This document shows positions 7,839-16,530 of a DNA stretch of 64,000 bases, piece after piece (within the stretch, counting starts at the first letter, position 1; each line of letters begins with the position of its first letter). Origin of the DNA: Flavobacterium collinsii (GTDB taxonomy: Bacteria; Bacteroidota; Bacteroidia; Flavobacteriales; Flavobacteriaceae); the NCBI RefSeq assembly GCF_902804485.1, contig NZ_CADCST010000067.1, positions 1 through 64,000 on the forward strand, given 5' to 3'. The position numbers were made by a program, and so were the translations under genes. Under the pieces are notes generated by a model. That model ran no database searches. It was not told the origin of the DNA and worked only from the letters and a program-made list of their open reading frames with translations.

Positions 7839-9302
7839 TTAGATTTTACCTTGGTATTTAGAACCAATGTGTCTAATTTCTGTTCTTCTGTTTTGTGCTT
7901 TACCTGCAGCAGTTTTGTTACTTGCAACTGGTTGAGAAGATCCAAATCCTTTAGACTCTAAATTTTCTGGATTAACACCTCTTTCGATTAATGCATTTTT
8001 CACAGCGTCAGCTCTTTCTTGAGAAAGTTTGTCGTTGATTTTTGCAGAACCTGTACTATCTGTGTGTCCTTCGATAGCGAATTTCGCGTTTGGATAGTTT
8101 TTAAGGATTTCTTTAATAGCATCTAATCTAGCTGGAGTTTCTTTGTCTCCTGTTTTGAAAGTTGCTTTTCCTGAGTTAAAGTAAACCGCTCTAGCTTGAA
8201 CTTTAAGATCTTCTAAAGCTTCAGTAGTTACTTCAGGACAACCTCTGTTAGAAGCAGGACCAGCTACTGTAGGACAATCATCATCTTTATCAGCAACACC
8301 GTCTTTGTCAGCGTCTAAGAAAGGACAACCACCATTTTCTTTAGGACCAGCAACTGTAGGACATTTGTCATCTTTGTCTGGAACACCGTCTCCGTCTGTA
8401 TCAGGACATCCGTTGAATTGTTTTGGACCAGCAACATCTGGACAAGCATCATCTTTATCAGCAATTCCGTCTCCGTCTTTGTCTGGACAACCGTTTAATG
8501 CAGCTAAACCAAATTCAGTTGGACAAGCATCACTAGCGTCAACGATTCCGTCTCCATCAGTATCAGGACATCCGTTGAATTGTTTTAAACCAGCAACATC
8601 TGGACAAGCATCATCTTTATCATAGATTCCGTCTCCGTCAGTATCTTTACCTCCGAATTTGAAAACTAGACCAGCAGTGTGTTGAAAGTGAGATGGAGCA
8701 TCTGGAACACCAGCTTTGTCTTCTCTATCACCACTAACTGACCATTTGTATCTTGTAGCAAGCTCAAGACCAATAGCATCAGTAAACCAGAAAGTAACAC
8801 CAGCACCTGGGTTAACAGTTCCGTAGCTGCTATCTCCGAAGAAAGTATAACCTCCACCAACAGATAACGAAGGATCAATCACTTTAGATTTGATCAACTC
8901 TTGGAAGCTATATTTAATAGTAGCATCAATTCCGTAATACATCAAATCACCAGGATTAGTAACTACATTACCTCTACTATCATGCCCTACAGCAGATGGA
9001 TTGAAAGTAACATATTTATCGATCTTGTTTACAGATCCTTGTAAACCAACAGAGAAACCGCTACCTACATATCTATTCACACCAATGTAAGATAAAGAAG
9101 GAAGGATATTCCAGTTGTCTTTTACAGCGAATGGCTGAGAGAAGTGTTGATCAAAGAAACCACTTCCAGCACCAGAACTTGTTCTAGTGTCAACGGCATT
9201 AACTCCGAAAGAGATAGCCCATGGATTGTTACTGTCTTGTGCGTGAGAACTTAAACCCATCACCATCATCACAGCAACTAAAAGTTTGTTAAGATGTTTC
9301 AT
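7839..9302 (-). CDS. ompA: OmpA-family outer-membrane protein with thrombospondin type-3 repeats
   Basis: A 487-residue exported protein linking the outer membrane to peptidoglycan. The signal peptide ends near SSHAQ (residue 22). An 8-stranded beta-barrel (about 25-218) follows, then five calcium-binding TSP3 repeats of the DxDGDGIxDxxDxCP type (about 219-355), then an OmpA C-terminal domain (about 365-487) with [11 protein letters not shown] and [13 protein letters not shown], which bind diaminopimelate in peptidoglycan. It corresponds to the abundant OmpA/P60-like proteins of flavobacteria. A consensus promoter lies upstream, which fits strong expression, and a terminator follows the stop. 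Confidence 0.93.
   Translation of the reverse strand: MKHLNKLLVAVMMVMGLSSHAQDSNNPWAISFGVNAVDTRTSSGAGSGFFDQHFSQPFAVKDNWNILPSLSYIGVNRYVGSGFSVGLQGSVNKIDKYVTFNPSAVGHDSRGNVVTNPGDLMYYGIDATIKYSFQELIKSKVIDPSLSVGGGYTFFGDSSYGTVNPGAGVTFWFTDAIGLELATRYKWSVSGDREDKAGVPDAPSHFQHTAGLVFKFGGKDTDGDGIYDKDDACPDVAGLKQFNGCPDTDGDGIVDASDACPTEFGLAALNGCPDKDGDGIADKDDACPDVAGPKQFNGCPDTDGDGVPDKDDKCPTVAGPKENGGCPFLDADKDGVADKDDDCPTVAGPASNRGCPEVTTEALEDLKVQARAVYFNSGKATFKTGDKETPARLDAIKEILKNYPNAKFAIEGHTDSTGSAKINDKLSQERADAVKNALIERGVNPENLESKGFGSSQPVASNKTAAGKAQNRRTEIRHIGSKYQGKI
8401..8640. repeat. Near-identical DNA repeats inside the TSP3 region
   Basis: The stretch starting at 8401 recurs at 8563 with 5 differences in about 77 bases. 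The distance of 162 bases is two 27-codon TSP3 units. DNA-level similarity exceeds what the protein repeat alone requires, so copy-number change or gene conversion is plausible. Confidence 0.7.
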
Positions 9303-9339
9303 ACTTAATTTTTTTAATTACAATTTAGTTAATTACAAG

Positions 9340-9370
9340 CAAAAGTAACACCAAAATTTTTAAATACAAA
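9340..9370 (-). promoter_or_regulatory. Consensus Bacteroidota promoter of ompA
   Basis: On the minus strand a -33 TTTG (9367-9370), a 19-base spacer and a -7 TACTTTTG (9340-9347) match TTTG-N19-21-TAnnTTTG exactly. Predicted transcription start is near 9333, a leader of about 30 bases. It is the only site in the window where I found both boxes at ideal spacing. Confidence 0.85.
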
Positions 9371-9415
9371 ATGAAATGTTAAAAAAAACCTACAAAAATT
9401 TGACCAAAGTGGGAA

Positions 9416-10609
9416 TTATATAACTTTTAACATTTGTCCGACAACTATAAACGCCTCTATAGCCCTGTCTAAGTGCTCTTTTGTATGTGCTGCAGATAAT
9501 TGCACTCTAATCCTGGCTTTTTCTTTCGGAACTACAGGGAAGAAGAATCCGATTACATAAATACCTTGTTTCAATAACTCATTAGCCATTGTTTGCGACA
9601 ATTTTGCATCGTATAACATTACCGGAACAATCGCTGAATCTCCATCAATGATATCAAAACCGGCTTTTTTCATTCCTTCTTTAAAATAATTAGTATTCCA
9701 TTCTAACTTATCTCTCAAAGAAGTATCTTGTTCCAACAACTCAAACACCTTTATTGAAGCACCAACAATAGCCGGTGCCAGTGAGTTTGAAAACAAATAT
9801 GGTCGTGAACGCTGACGCAATAACTCAATTATTTCTTTTTTAGCAGTTGTATAACCTCCCATTGCTCCTCCTAAAGCTTTACCAAGTGTTCCGGTTATAA
9901 TATCAACCCTTCCCATAACACCTTTGGCTTCAAGAGTCCCTTTTCCTGTTGCTCCAATAAATCCGGCAGCATGACATTCATCCACCATCACCATAGCGTC
10001 ATATTTATCAGCCAAATCACAAATCTTATCCAAAGGCGCCACAAGACCATCCATTGAGAAAACTCCATCAGTAACAATTAATTTGAATCGTGCACCAGCC
10101 TCATTAGCTTTAATTAACTGTTGCTCCAAATCTTCCATATTACTATTTTCATAACGGTAACGCGCCGCTTTACACAAACGAACTCCATCAATAATAGAAG
10201 CATGATTTAAACTGTCTGAAATAATAGCATCGTTTTCTCCCAGCAGCGGCTCAAAAACACCACCATTTGCATCAAAAGCAGCAGCATAAAGAATCGTATC
10301 TTCTGTACCATAAAAATCTGCTATCTTTTTCTCCAAAGTCTTATGAATATCCTGTGTTCCACAAATAAAGCGTACTGATGACATTCCGAAACCATGTGTA
10401 TCCATAGCATCTTTTGCTGCCTGCACCACTTGAGGGTGTGACGAAAGCCCTAAATAATTGTTGGCGCAAAAATTCAAAACTTTTTCTCCTGTAGAAATCG
10501 TTATCTCTGCATCTTGTGCTGAAGTTATAATGCGTTCTTTCTTGAAAATTCCATTTTCTTCAATCGTTTGCAACTCATTTTGCAAATGTTCTTTTATTTT
10601 TCCGTACAT
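9416..10609 (-). CDS. kbl: Glycine C-acetyltransferase (2-amino-3-ketobutyrate CoA ligase)
   Basis: A cytosolic PLP enzyme that cleaves 2-amino-3-ketobutyrate with CoA into glycine and acetyl-CoA, the second step of threonine degradation. At 397 residues it matches E. coli Kbl. Visible motifs of the alpha-oxoamine synthase family are NYLGLSSHP near residue 51, [12 protein letters not shown] near 103, [11 protein letters not shown] near 207 and the PLP lysine in [14 protein letters not shown] near 240. No threonine dehydrogenase gene is in the window. Serine palmitoyltransferase and KBL belong to the same family, but the short N-terminus and motif wording favour Kbl. Confidence 0.92.
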   Translation of the reverse strand: MYGKIKEHLQNELQTIEENGIFKKERIITSAQDAEITISTGEKVLNFCANNYLGLSSHPQVVQAAKDAMDTHGFGMSSVRFICGTQDIHKTLEKKIADFYGTEDTILYAAAFDANGGVFEPLLGENDAIISDSLNHASIIDGVRLCKAARYRYENSNMEDLEQQLIKANEAGARFKLIVTDGVFSMDGLVAPLDKICDLADKYDAMVMVDECHAAGFIGATGKGTLEAKGVMGRVDIITGTLGKALGGAMGGYTTAKKEIIELLRQRSRPYLFSNSLAPAIVGASIKVFELLEQDTSLRDKLEWNTNYFKEGMKKAGFDIIDGDSAIVPVMLYDAKLSQTMANELLKQGIYVIGFFFPVVPKEKARIRVQLSAAHTKEHLDRAIEAFIVVGQMLKVI

Positions 10610-10689
10610 TTTTATTTATTTAAAACGTTAAAAATTAACAACTTAAGCCATAAATACCTAACTAAATCCTTAACATCTGATTAATTTTT

Positions 10690-13600
10690 TCACAAATTTA
10701 CTATATCGATTTCTGATCCGATGTATACCAATGCTTTTTTTAACACTTTATACCCTAAATCCTCAATAGCTTCCTGATACTCCTGTATTTGCTTGGTATA
10801 TTTTGGATTGATAGCTCCCGTTTTATAATCCAACAAATATGCTTCTCTGCCCCCTGTTAAAACAATTCGATCAGGTTTTAAAATCCTGCCTTCTTTCTGA
10901 ACAATTGTCTGTTCGTTCAAAATAGTATCCTTTCCATCAAAACAAATACTCAACTCAGGATGATTGACAATTTCCCGGAGCGTCTTCAAAACCATATCTA
11001 TCTGGTCATTCGTGATCAATCCGTTCTCAATACCTTTTGTAATCGCCAGATCGACATCTGTTTTATCTTTTACAAAAGCCAAAATTTCATGAACTATATT
11101 CCCATAAGCAATTGCCTCTTGTTGGTGTGTCCCCCACATTAAAGCCTCACGTTGTGCAATTTTAATATTTTTTGGATTTAAAACTTCTGAGACCACCGGA
11201 ATCACTTTGACCAGATCAACCGACTTTACCGAACTTGAAAGCCTGGTTTTACTCCCAAACTCGTACTCTAATCTCTCGGCATCATAAACTCCTTTATACA
11301 TTAAATACCTGATAAAAAAAGAAGCCATATTACTGGGCAATTCGCCGTCTTTTCTTTCTTTTAAAGCTTGCGATACTACATGCAGCTGCTCTTCGGCACG
11401 TGTTAATGCCACATACAAAACATTAATATTATCGAGTAATTCTTCCTGCTTTTTCAAATTAAAAACCGCCGAAGCACTTTCACCAAAACCTTCAACCGCG
11501 CTACTATTATCAATTAAAGCTTTCGGAACATCTAAATTCACATCTTCGGTATCGAGCCACAATTTATCTTTTGGCTTTCTATTGTAATCTTCTTCTGCAA
11601 ATGGCATAATTACAACCGGAAATTCCAATCCTTTTGATTTATGAATCGTCATAATTCTAACAGCATTGTTTCCTTCCGGAGACGGAATACTAAATTTCTC
11701 TGCATTTTTATCCCAATAACTTAAAAAATCAGCTATTCCAGCCTGATTTCTCATGTCCCGCTCTAAAACAATATCCAGAAAAAACTGAACATATGCATTC
11801 CCCTCGTCAGGAATAACAAACTTCGAAATTATAATTTCTACCGCTTCATACAATGATTTTTTTCGAACATCTTCAAAAGAAAACGCAACATCAAAAGTCA
11901 ATAACCATTTTTCAAAATCATCTTCCCTTTTTTGAGCCATTCCCAAAGCAATGAAATCATGAATTGGCATTTGAACCTCTTTGTTCGATCCTAAAAAATG
12001 AAGAAAATTAGCTTTTGACTCTAAATCGGCACTATTGTTTAAATATTTCAGCAAATGAACAATCAAACGCACCTCTGTAGCATTTTGAATCATTAAAGTT
12101 TCAGAAGATAAAAGCGGGATATTTTGTTCTGTCAAATAATTCGCGATTGCAATTCCCTGATCTCTTTTTCGAGTTAAAATCACAATATCTTTGTACTCAA
12201 ATCCTTCCCTAACTACTTTCTGAATTATATTTAATGTCGCCAAAACATACAAATCTGATTTCTCCACAACTTCTTCTTCGTCCGCAAAATCTGACTTCTC
12301 AATTATAGGCAGAAAAGAAATATTGACATATCCTCCTTTTTTCGAATTTACATTCTGAAAACTATGATTTTCATACAAATCTTTATAATCTTCATTTGTA
12401 AATTCAGTCGAAATTAATTTAAAAAAATCATTATTAAACTCAATTACCTCACTATAACTTCGGTAATTTGTATCCAAATGTTTGACTACTTTTTCATGAT
12501 TAAAAAAAGAAACCTCTTCTTTCCCCAATTCGATAAACTGTTCCGCTTTTCCACCTCTCCATCGATAAATAGATTGTTTCGGATCCCCCACTATCATCAG
12601 AGTTCCTTTGTTTCCAAAATCATCCTGACCGGAAAGAGAGTTATGTATTAGCGGAATAAGATTCTGCCATTGCATTTCGGAAGTATCCTGAAATTCATCA
12701 ATAAAAAAGTGGCGGTATTTCTCCCCTAAACGCTCATAAATAAAGGGCGCGGGCTGATTTTGAATTTCACGATGAATAATCGCATTAAATTCAGAAATAG
12801 ACAAAATATTTTGTTCTGATTGAATTTTCGCCAATTCGTTACTAACAGTATTCAAAAGCGAAAGTGGTGTAATATTTTTCAGGAACGCTTTATAAAAATC
12901 CCTTTTCTCAAAGTTCTTATAGATTTTTTCCAAAATTCGAAGCAGTTCCTGAATTATATTTTCGATTAACGCTCTGTCTTTTGCCGTTTTATTAATCGCA
13001 ATATCATCAAATTCATGGAACGTTTTATTACGGGGATTAAATTTTCCATCGCGAATACTCTCTAAATGGTTTGGAAACGTTCCGCGTGAAAATGATTTTA
13101 AATCAATTCCATTTTTATCTATTAAAGCAAGTGTTTCTGTAGCAAAATTTTCATTTTCAGCTTCCAATTCTTTACACAAAGCCTGCATTTTCTTTTTGAT
13201 GACAACAAACTCTTCAATAGATTTATCCTGAAAATGGGAGATCTCATTCCGATTGTTTTCATTCAAAACCAACCTTCCTGTTTCTAATATTTCACGAGAA
13301 ACATCCCAACTTTTATCATCGTCGGTTTTCTCCATCGTAAAATCAATCAACAACTTAGTTAATGTTTCGTCCTGGCCTGCTTGCGCAATAATAGCATCAA
13401 CAGCTTCAATTAACAAATTCTCAGTATCCAAAGTGACCTCGAAAGTCATTGGCAAATTAAGATCATGCGCGAAAGCACGAATTACTTTGTGGGTAAATTT
13501 ATCAATAGTAGAAATATCAAAAGCAGCATAATTATGAATCAGATGCTTTATAATATTTTGAGACTTTACTTTGATTTTAACAATTGAAAGTCTTGTATCA

Positions 13601-13848
13601 CGAGACAAGTCCTCCATCAAGTCAACTGCTTTCACAGAAGGCTCTTCTTTTGCAAACTCCGACAAACTTCCCACAATACGGCTTTTCATTTCATGAACCG
13701 CCTTATTCGTAAAAGTAATCGCTAAAATATTTCGATAGGCATCATTTCTTGGAGAAGAAAGAATAATTTTGAGATACTCTTTCACCAAAGTATAGGTCTT
13801 TCCAGAGCCTGCAGATGCATCGTAGATAGAGAAAGACGGACTTTGCAT
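10690..13848 (-). CDS. AddA-like UvrD/RecB helicase-nuclease
   Basis: A 1052-residue ATP-dependent superfamily-1 helicase with a C-terminal RecB-family nuclease, presumably working with the AddB-like protein in recombinational repair. Motif I is YDASAGSGKT (residues 9-18), motif Ia ILAITFTNKAVHEMKSR, motif II FIDEFQDTSEMQW, motif III VGDPKQSIYRWRGG, motif V VRIMTIHKSKGLEFPVV and motif VI YVALTRAEEQL. The nuclease part shows GNIVHEIL, LKPDRIVL, LLDYKTG and QIQEYQEA. The helicase motifs look intact. Upstream, TATTTTTA (13869-13876, minus) is one base off a -7 box. Confidence 0.9.
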   Translation of the reverse strand: MQSPSFSIYDASAGSGKTYTLVKEYLKIILSSPRNDAYRNILAITFTNKAVHEMKSRIVGSLSEFAKEEPSVKAVDLMEDLSRDTRLSIVKIKVKSQNIIKHLIHNYAAFDISTIDKFTHKVIRAFAHDLNLPMTFEVTLDTENLLIEAVDAIIAQAGQDETLTKLLIDFTMEKTDDDKSWDVSREILETGRLVLNENNRNEISHFQDKSIEEFVVIKKKMQALCKELEAENENFATETLALIDKNGIDLKSFSRGTFPNHLESIRDGKFNPRNKTFHEFDDIAINKTAKDRALIENIIQELLRILEKIYKNFEKRDFYKAFLKNITPLSLLNTVSNELAKIQSEQNILSISEFNAIIHREIQNQPAPFIYERLGEKYRHFFIDEFQDTSEMQWQNLIPLIHNSLSGQDDFGNKGTLMIVGDPKQSIYRWRGGKAEQFIELGKEEVSFFNHEKVVKHLDTNYRSYSEVIEFNNDFFKLISTEFTNEDYKDLYENHSFQNVNSKKGGYVNISFLPIIEKSDFADEEEVVEKSDLYVLATLNIIQKVVREGFEYKDIVILTRKRDQGIAIANYLTEQNIPLLSSETLMIQNATEVRLIVHLLKYLNNSADLESKANFLHFLGSNKEVQMPIHDFIALGMAQKREDDFEKWLLTFDVAFSFEDVRKKSLYEAVEIIISKFVIPDEGNAYVQFFLDIVLERDMRNQAGIADFLSYWDKNAEKFSIPSPEGNNAVRIMTIHKSKGLEFPVVIMPFAEEDYNRKPKDKLWLDTEDVNLDVPKALIDNSSAVEGFGESASAVFNLKKQEELLDNINVLYVALTRAEEQLHVVSQALKERKDGELPSNMASFFIRYLMYKGVYDAERLEYEFGSKTRLSSSVKSVDLVKVIPVVSEVLNPKNIKIAQREALMWGTHQQEAIAYGNIVHEILAFVKDKTDVDLAITKGIENGLITNDQIDMVLKTLREIVNHPELSICFDGKDTILNEQTIVQKEGRILKPDRIVLTGGREAYLLDYKTGAINPKYTKQIQEYQEAIEDLGYKVLKKALVYIGSEIDIVNL

Positions 13849-13907
13849 GAGTTTAGTTTTTCGTACGGTAAAAATAACACATTAAAATATGAAATCCCAA
13901 TAAAGCA

Positions 13908-13967
13908 AAAATTCCAAATTCCAATAACTAACTCTTTTATCAAGCAGCTATTGGAATTTGGAATTTT
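13908..13967. terminator. 19-bp inverted repeat, probable lspA terminator
   Basis: AAAATTCCAAATTCCAATA (13908-13926) is perfectly complementary to 13949-13967 across a 22-base loop. In the minus direction it follows the lspA stop and is trailed by TTTTTGCTTTATT. It shares the TTGGAATTTGG core with the repeat at 29760-29807. Confidence 0.7.
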
Positions 13968-13992
13968 AAATATTTCAGTTTTTCTACAACAA

Positions 13993-14592
13993 CTAGGCAG
14001 TTTTAGGAAAGGCTCTTTTATTAAAAACCAACAATATACCTACTCCTGTAGAAATTGCTACATCGGCAACATTAAAGATCGCATTAAAAAAAGAAACTTC
14101 TTCACCACCCCAGTAAGGGAACCAAGACGGTAAAGTACCTCTCCAGATTGGAAAGTAAAACATGTCTACCACTAAACCGTGAAACCATGTTCCATAAGGC
14201 TCTGGTGAGAAAAGGGTTGCCAGATTACCATGACTACCATCAAAGACAATCCCATAAAATACCGAATCAATTATATTTCCGGCTGCTCCGGCAAAAATCA
14301 ACGCTATAGCTACAATTAAGTAATTTGAATAACGTTTCTTAACCGAATCTGCCAACCAGTATCCAATTCCTACTACAGCAAAAATTCTAAAAACAGTTAG
14401 AAATAGTTTACCATATTCACCAGGTATCTTTGTCCCCCAAGCCATTCCTTCATTTTCAATAAAGTGAATTCTAAACCAGTCAAAAATTACTACTTCATCA
14501 CCTAAAACAAAGTTTGTTTTTACATAGATTTTTGAAAGCTGATCGACAATTAAAACTAAAAATATAAGGAAATACGCTTTTCGTAATGACAT
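13993..14592 (-). CDS. lspA: Lipoprotein signal peptidase (signal peptidase II)
   Basis: An inner-membrane aspartyl protease that cleaves prolipoprotein signal peptides after lipidation. Four membrane segments are evident (start, about 60-80, about 90-110, about 170-190). The catalytic aspartates are Asp109 in GAAGNIID and Asp177 in FNVADVAIS. The residue after Asp109 is Ser, where many orthologues have Arg. At 199 residues it exceeds the usual 160-170 because of a long periplasmic loop (about 115-165, Trp/Tyr/Gly rich), which is common in Bacteroidota. It has its own -7 box at 14613-14620. Confidence 0.92.
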   Translation of the reverse strand: MSLRKAYFLIFLVLIVDQLSKIYVKTNFVLGDEVVIFDWFRIHFIENEGMAWGTKIPGEYGKLFLTVFRIFAVVGIGYWLADSVKKRYSNYLIVAIALIFAGAAGNIIDSVFYGIVFDGSHGNLATLFSPEPYGTWFHGLVVDMFYFPIWRGTLPSWFPYWGGEEVSFFNAIFNVADVAISTGVGILLVFNKRAFPKTA

Positions 14593-14612
14593 TTTATTAA
14601 ATTTTGATGGGG

Positions 14613-14620
14613 CAAAAGTA
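14613..14620 (-). promoter_or_regulatory. -7 box of lspA
   Basis: Minus strand TACTTTTG, identical to the ompA -7 box. It lies just after the terminator at 14638-14657, so lspA is probably transcribed independently of upstream genes. Confidence 0.55.
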
Positions 14621-14637
14621 ACAATTTAATCAAAAAA

Positions 14638-14657
14638 AACGCCCCTATCGGAGCGTT
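14638..14657 (-). terminator. Terminator upstream of lspA (after the 71-aa gene)
   Basis: On the minus strand AACGCTCC, loop GATA, GGGGCGTT, then eight T. It is nearly identical to the terminator at 16088-16114. Confidence 0.85.
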
Positions 14658-14716
14658 AATTGTTTTTGGAGATAAACCAGCAACTGCCAAAGCATTTTAG
14701 TCCTTTAACTGAAGCT

Positions 14717-14932
14717 CTATTTTTTAACATTTGACCGAACCGTTTTTTTAGGTGGATCCGCAAAGAAATCTGAAATAGATTTAAGCAATCCTTTACCTTC
14801 TTTTCCCGCTGTCCCATTCTTGACTTCAGCCTTCTTTATCTGAGTTTTAAACTGTATACGAATCTTTTCAAATTCCTTCATTCGATGCTCAACATCGGAG
14901 TTCACTTCTTTGAATTTCAATACTTTAGCCAT
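14717..14932 (-). CDS. Small basic hypothetical protein, 71 aa
   Basis: I do not recognise the family. The product is highly charged, with an N-terminal amphipathic helix (DVEHRMKEFEKIRIQFKTQI) that could form a coiled coil and a lysine-rich tail ending FFADPPKKTVRSNVKK. There is no signal peptide. It runs divergently from the Roadblock pair, with 180 bases of very AT-rich DNA between them, and is followed by a strong terminator. That supports a real transcription unit. Any partnership with the Roadblock proteins is inference from position only. Confidence 0.6.
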   Translation of the reverse strand: MAKVLKFKEVNSDVEHRMKEFEKIRIQFKTQIKKAEVKNGTAGKEGKGLLKSISDFFADPPKKTVRSNVKK

Positions 14933-15111
14933 TTTATAAGATTTTTATGTTAAATAAATAAAATTATAATGATTTGATATTACAATGATACATAATTTAA
15001 TTTATATTTGTTAATAAAAATTAACACTTGTTTAGACTAAAAGATCATATTTACCTCTCACGCAGTATTAAAACGAAAAGAATTTAACAACTTTCCTAAA
15101 TCTTACAAAAT

Positions 15112-15468
15112 ATGAATGAAATCACAACTACTCTAAACGATTTTCTACTTACTACCAAATCTTCCGCAGCATTAATCATTAATGGGAAAGGAAAATTAAT
15201 CACATCACTTCATTTAGATTATGCGGATAGTATCGCCGCAATGAGCTCGGCCATCGTATCGATGAGCGACAAATTTTTATTAGATCTCGAAAAAGGCTCT
15301 TTAAAGCAACTTTTTTTAAAAACCACAGAAGGAGTTGTTGTGGGAAACAAAATAAGCGGCACAAATTTTATTATTACATTTTCAAAAGACGGCAGTAACC
15401 TCGGTTTATTACTACGATCGACCGAAGAAACAGCTACGGAACTAAGCAAAAATTCTTTGTTAAAATAA
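15112..15468 (+). CDS. Roadblock/LC7-domain protein
   Basis: A 118-residue protein that spans a single Roadblock/LC7 domain. The N-terminal helix (residues 1-14) is followed by the strand pair SAALIINGKGKLITS, a long central helix (ADSIAAMSSAIVSMSDKFL), the strands LKQLFLKTTEGVVVG and FIITFSKDG, and the closing NLGLLLRSTEE helix. Proteins of this fold (such as MglB) typically dimerise and regulate small Ras-like GTPases or act as scaffolds. No MglA-type GTPase is encoded nearby. It is followed after 33 bases by a second, similar protein. Confidence 0.75.
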   Translation: MNEITTTLNDFLLTTKSSAALIINGKGKLITSLHLDYADSIAAMSSAIVSMSDKFLLDLEKGSLKQLFLKTTEGVVVGNKISGTNFIITFSKDGSNLGLLLRSTEETATELSKNSLLK

Positions 15469-15501
15469 CATATTTCTATTAACACCAAACCCCGAAAAAC
15501 T

Positions 15502-15882
15502 ATGAGTAATGACTTTTTAAACGTTTTTTTGAATGAAATGAAAACTAACGTAAACGGCTTTATTGCAGTAGCTGTAACAGAAATCGAATCAGGATTAAGC
15601 TTTGGAAACCTGACAACAGATCCGGCATTTGACCCTGAACTTGCAGCAGCTTACAATCTCGAAGTTGTGAAAGCAAAATTAAGTGCAGTAAAAGCTTTAA
15701 ATTTAAACCAGGAAATCGAAGACATTTTGATTACTCTTTCCAATCAAATTCACATCATCGACATTTCTCCCAACAAAAAGTTCATGATCTATCTTGCCGC
15801 AGATTCGACTAAAGCAAATTTAGGAATGACAAGAGCCGTTTTAAGAAAACACAAATTAGAATTAGAAAAAAACTTAGCTTAA
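15502..15882 (+). CDS. Roadblock-like protein, second of the pair
   Basis: A 126-residue soluble protein in the same direction as the preceding gene and probably co-transcribed. Its predicted pattern (helix, strands FIAVAVTEIESG, long helix AAAYNLEVVKAKLSAVKAL, strands ILITLSNQIHIIDIS and FMIYLAADSTKANLG, final helix) mirrors a Roadblock/LC7 domain, though sequence similarity to its neighbour is weak. A heterodimer of the two is a reasonable inference. Function is unknown. A 14-bp hairpin follows the stop codon. Confidence 0.6.
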   Translation: MSNDFLNVFLNEMKTNVNGFIAVAVTEIESGLSFGNLTTDPAFDPELAAAYNLEVVKAKLSAVKALNLNQEIEDILITLSNQIHIIDISPNKKFMIYLAADSTKANLGMTRAVLRKHKLELEKNLA

Positions 15883-15900
15883 ACTCAAGCTTATTTTATT

Positions 15901-15935
15901 AATTAGAACTGTCTGCAAAGAAGACAGTTCTAATT
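15901..15935 (+). terminator. 14-bp hairpin after the Roadblock pair
   Basis: AATTAGAACTGTCT and AGACAGTTCTAATT pair perfectly across a 7-base loop. There is no proper T-run behind it, so termination is likely but not certain. Confidence 0.6.
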
Positions 15936-15998
15936 GATATTACTTCTTTCCTACGTAAAAACTCCTGTTTTTTAAATTCTTACAAAAACAAACAACCC

Positions 15999-16034
15999 AA
16001 TTTTACTACATCTTTATTTATATGTAGTAAAATT
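15999..16034. repeat. 13-bp perfect inverted repeat
   Basis: AATTTTACTACAT and ATGTAGTAAAATT pair perfectly around a 10-base loop. No gene explains it; it lies between two terminator-like hairpins. Confidence 0.65.
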
Positions 16035-16087
16035 CTCTCTTTAAGGAATTATCTTTACTTCGACAAAGCTGCTCAAACATTAAACAA

Positions 16088-16114
16088 AAAAAACGCCCCT
16101 AAAAGGAGCGTTTT
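16088..16114 (-). terminator. Terminator of the dksA-like gene
   Basis: On the minus strand AAAACGCTCC, loop TTTT(A), GGGGCGTTTT, then T-rich. The stem needs a T-G wobble that works only in the minus-strand RNA, which fixes its direction. Confidence 0.85.
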
Positions 16115-16142
16115 ATTTTATAGAGTACAAAAACCCTGGATT

Positions 16143-16523
16143 TTATCTCTGCAAGTTTTTAGCTTCGATACTCATTGTAGCATGAGGAACGATTTTAAGC
16201 CTTTCTTTGCTAATTAATTTACCTGTTACTTTACAAATACCATAGGTTTTATTTTCAACACGGAATAGTGCGTTTTTTAGATCGCGAATAAACTTTTCCT
16301 GTCTGATAGCCAACTGTGAGTTTGCCTCTTTAGACATTGTTTCGCTTCCTTCTTCAAATGCTTTAAAAGTTGGAGAAGTATCATCTGTACCGTTATTCAA
16401 ATCATTCATGTAAGCACTTTTAATTAAATCCAGATCGGCTTGTGCTTTTTGTATTTTAATTTGAATTATTTCTTTGAACTCTGCTAAATCAGCATCAGAG
16501 TATCTTGTAATTTCATCTATCAT
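16143..16523 (-). CDS. DksA/TraR-family protein lacking the zinc-finger cysteines
   Basis: DksA proteins bind in the RNA polymerase secondary channel and act with ppGpp. This 126-residue protein has the family layout: an N-terminal region, a long coiled coil (about 10-90) and a short C-terminal globular part with YGICKVTGKLISKERL and PHATMSIEAK. Of the canonical Cys4 site only Cys97 remains; the other three positions are Thr100, Ser118 and Ala121, so zinc is not expected to bind. Coiled-coil tip acidic residues (DLNNGTDDTS) are present. It lies 7 bases after ileS and is probably co-transcribed with it. Confidence 0.82.
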   Translation of the reverse strand: MIDEITRYSDADLAEFKEIIQIKIQKAQADLDLIKSAYMNDLNNGTDDTSPTFKAFEEGSETMSKEANSQLAIRQEKFIRDLKNALFRVENKTYGICKVTGKLISKERLKIVPHATMSIEAKNLQR

Positions 16524-16530
16524 ATTATAC

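Noticed and set aside
8305..8625. Plus-strand 106-residue frame opposite the OmpA TSP3 repeats
   Set aside because: It is a repetitive Ser/Pro/Gly-rich mirror of the TSP3 DNA units.
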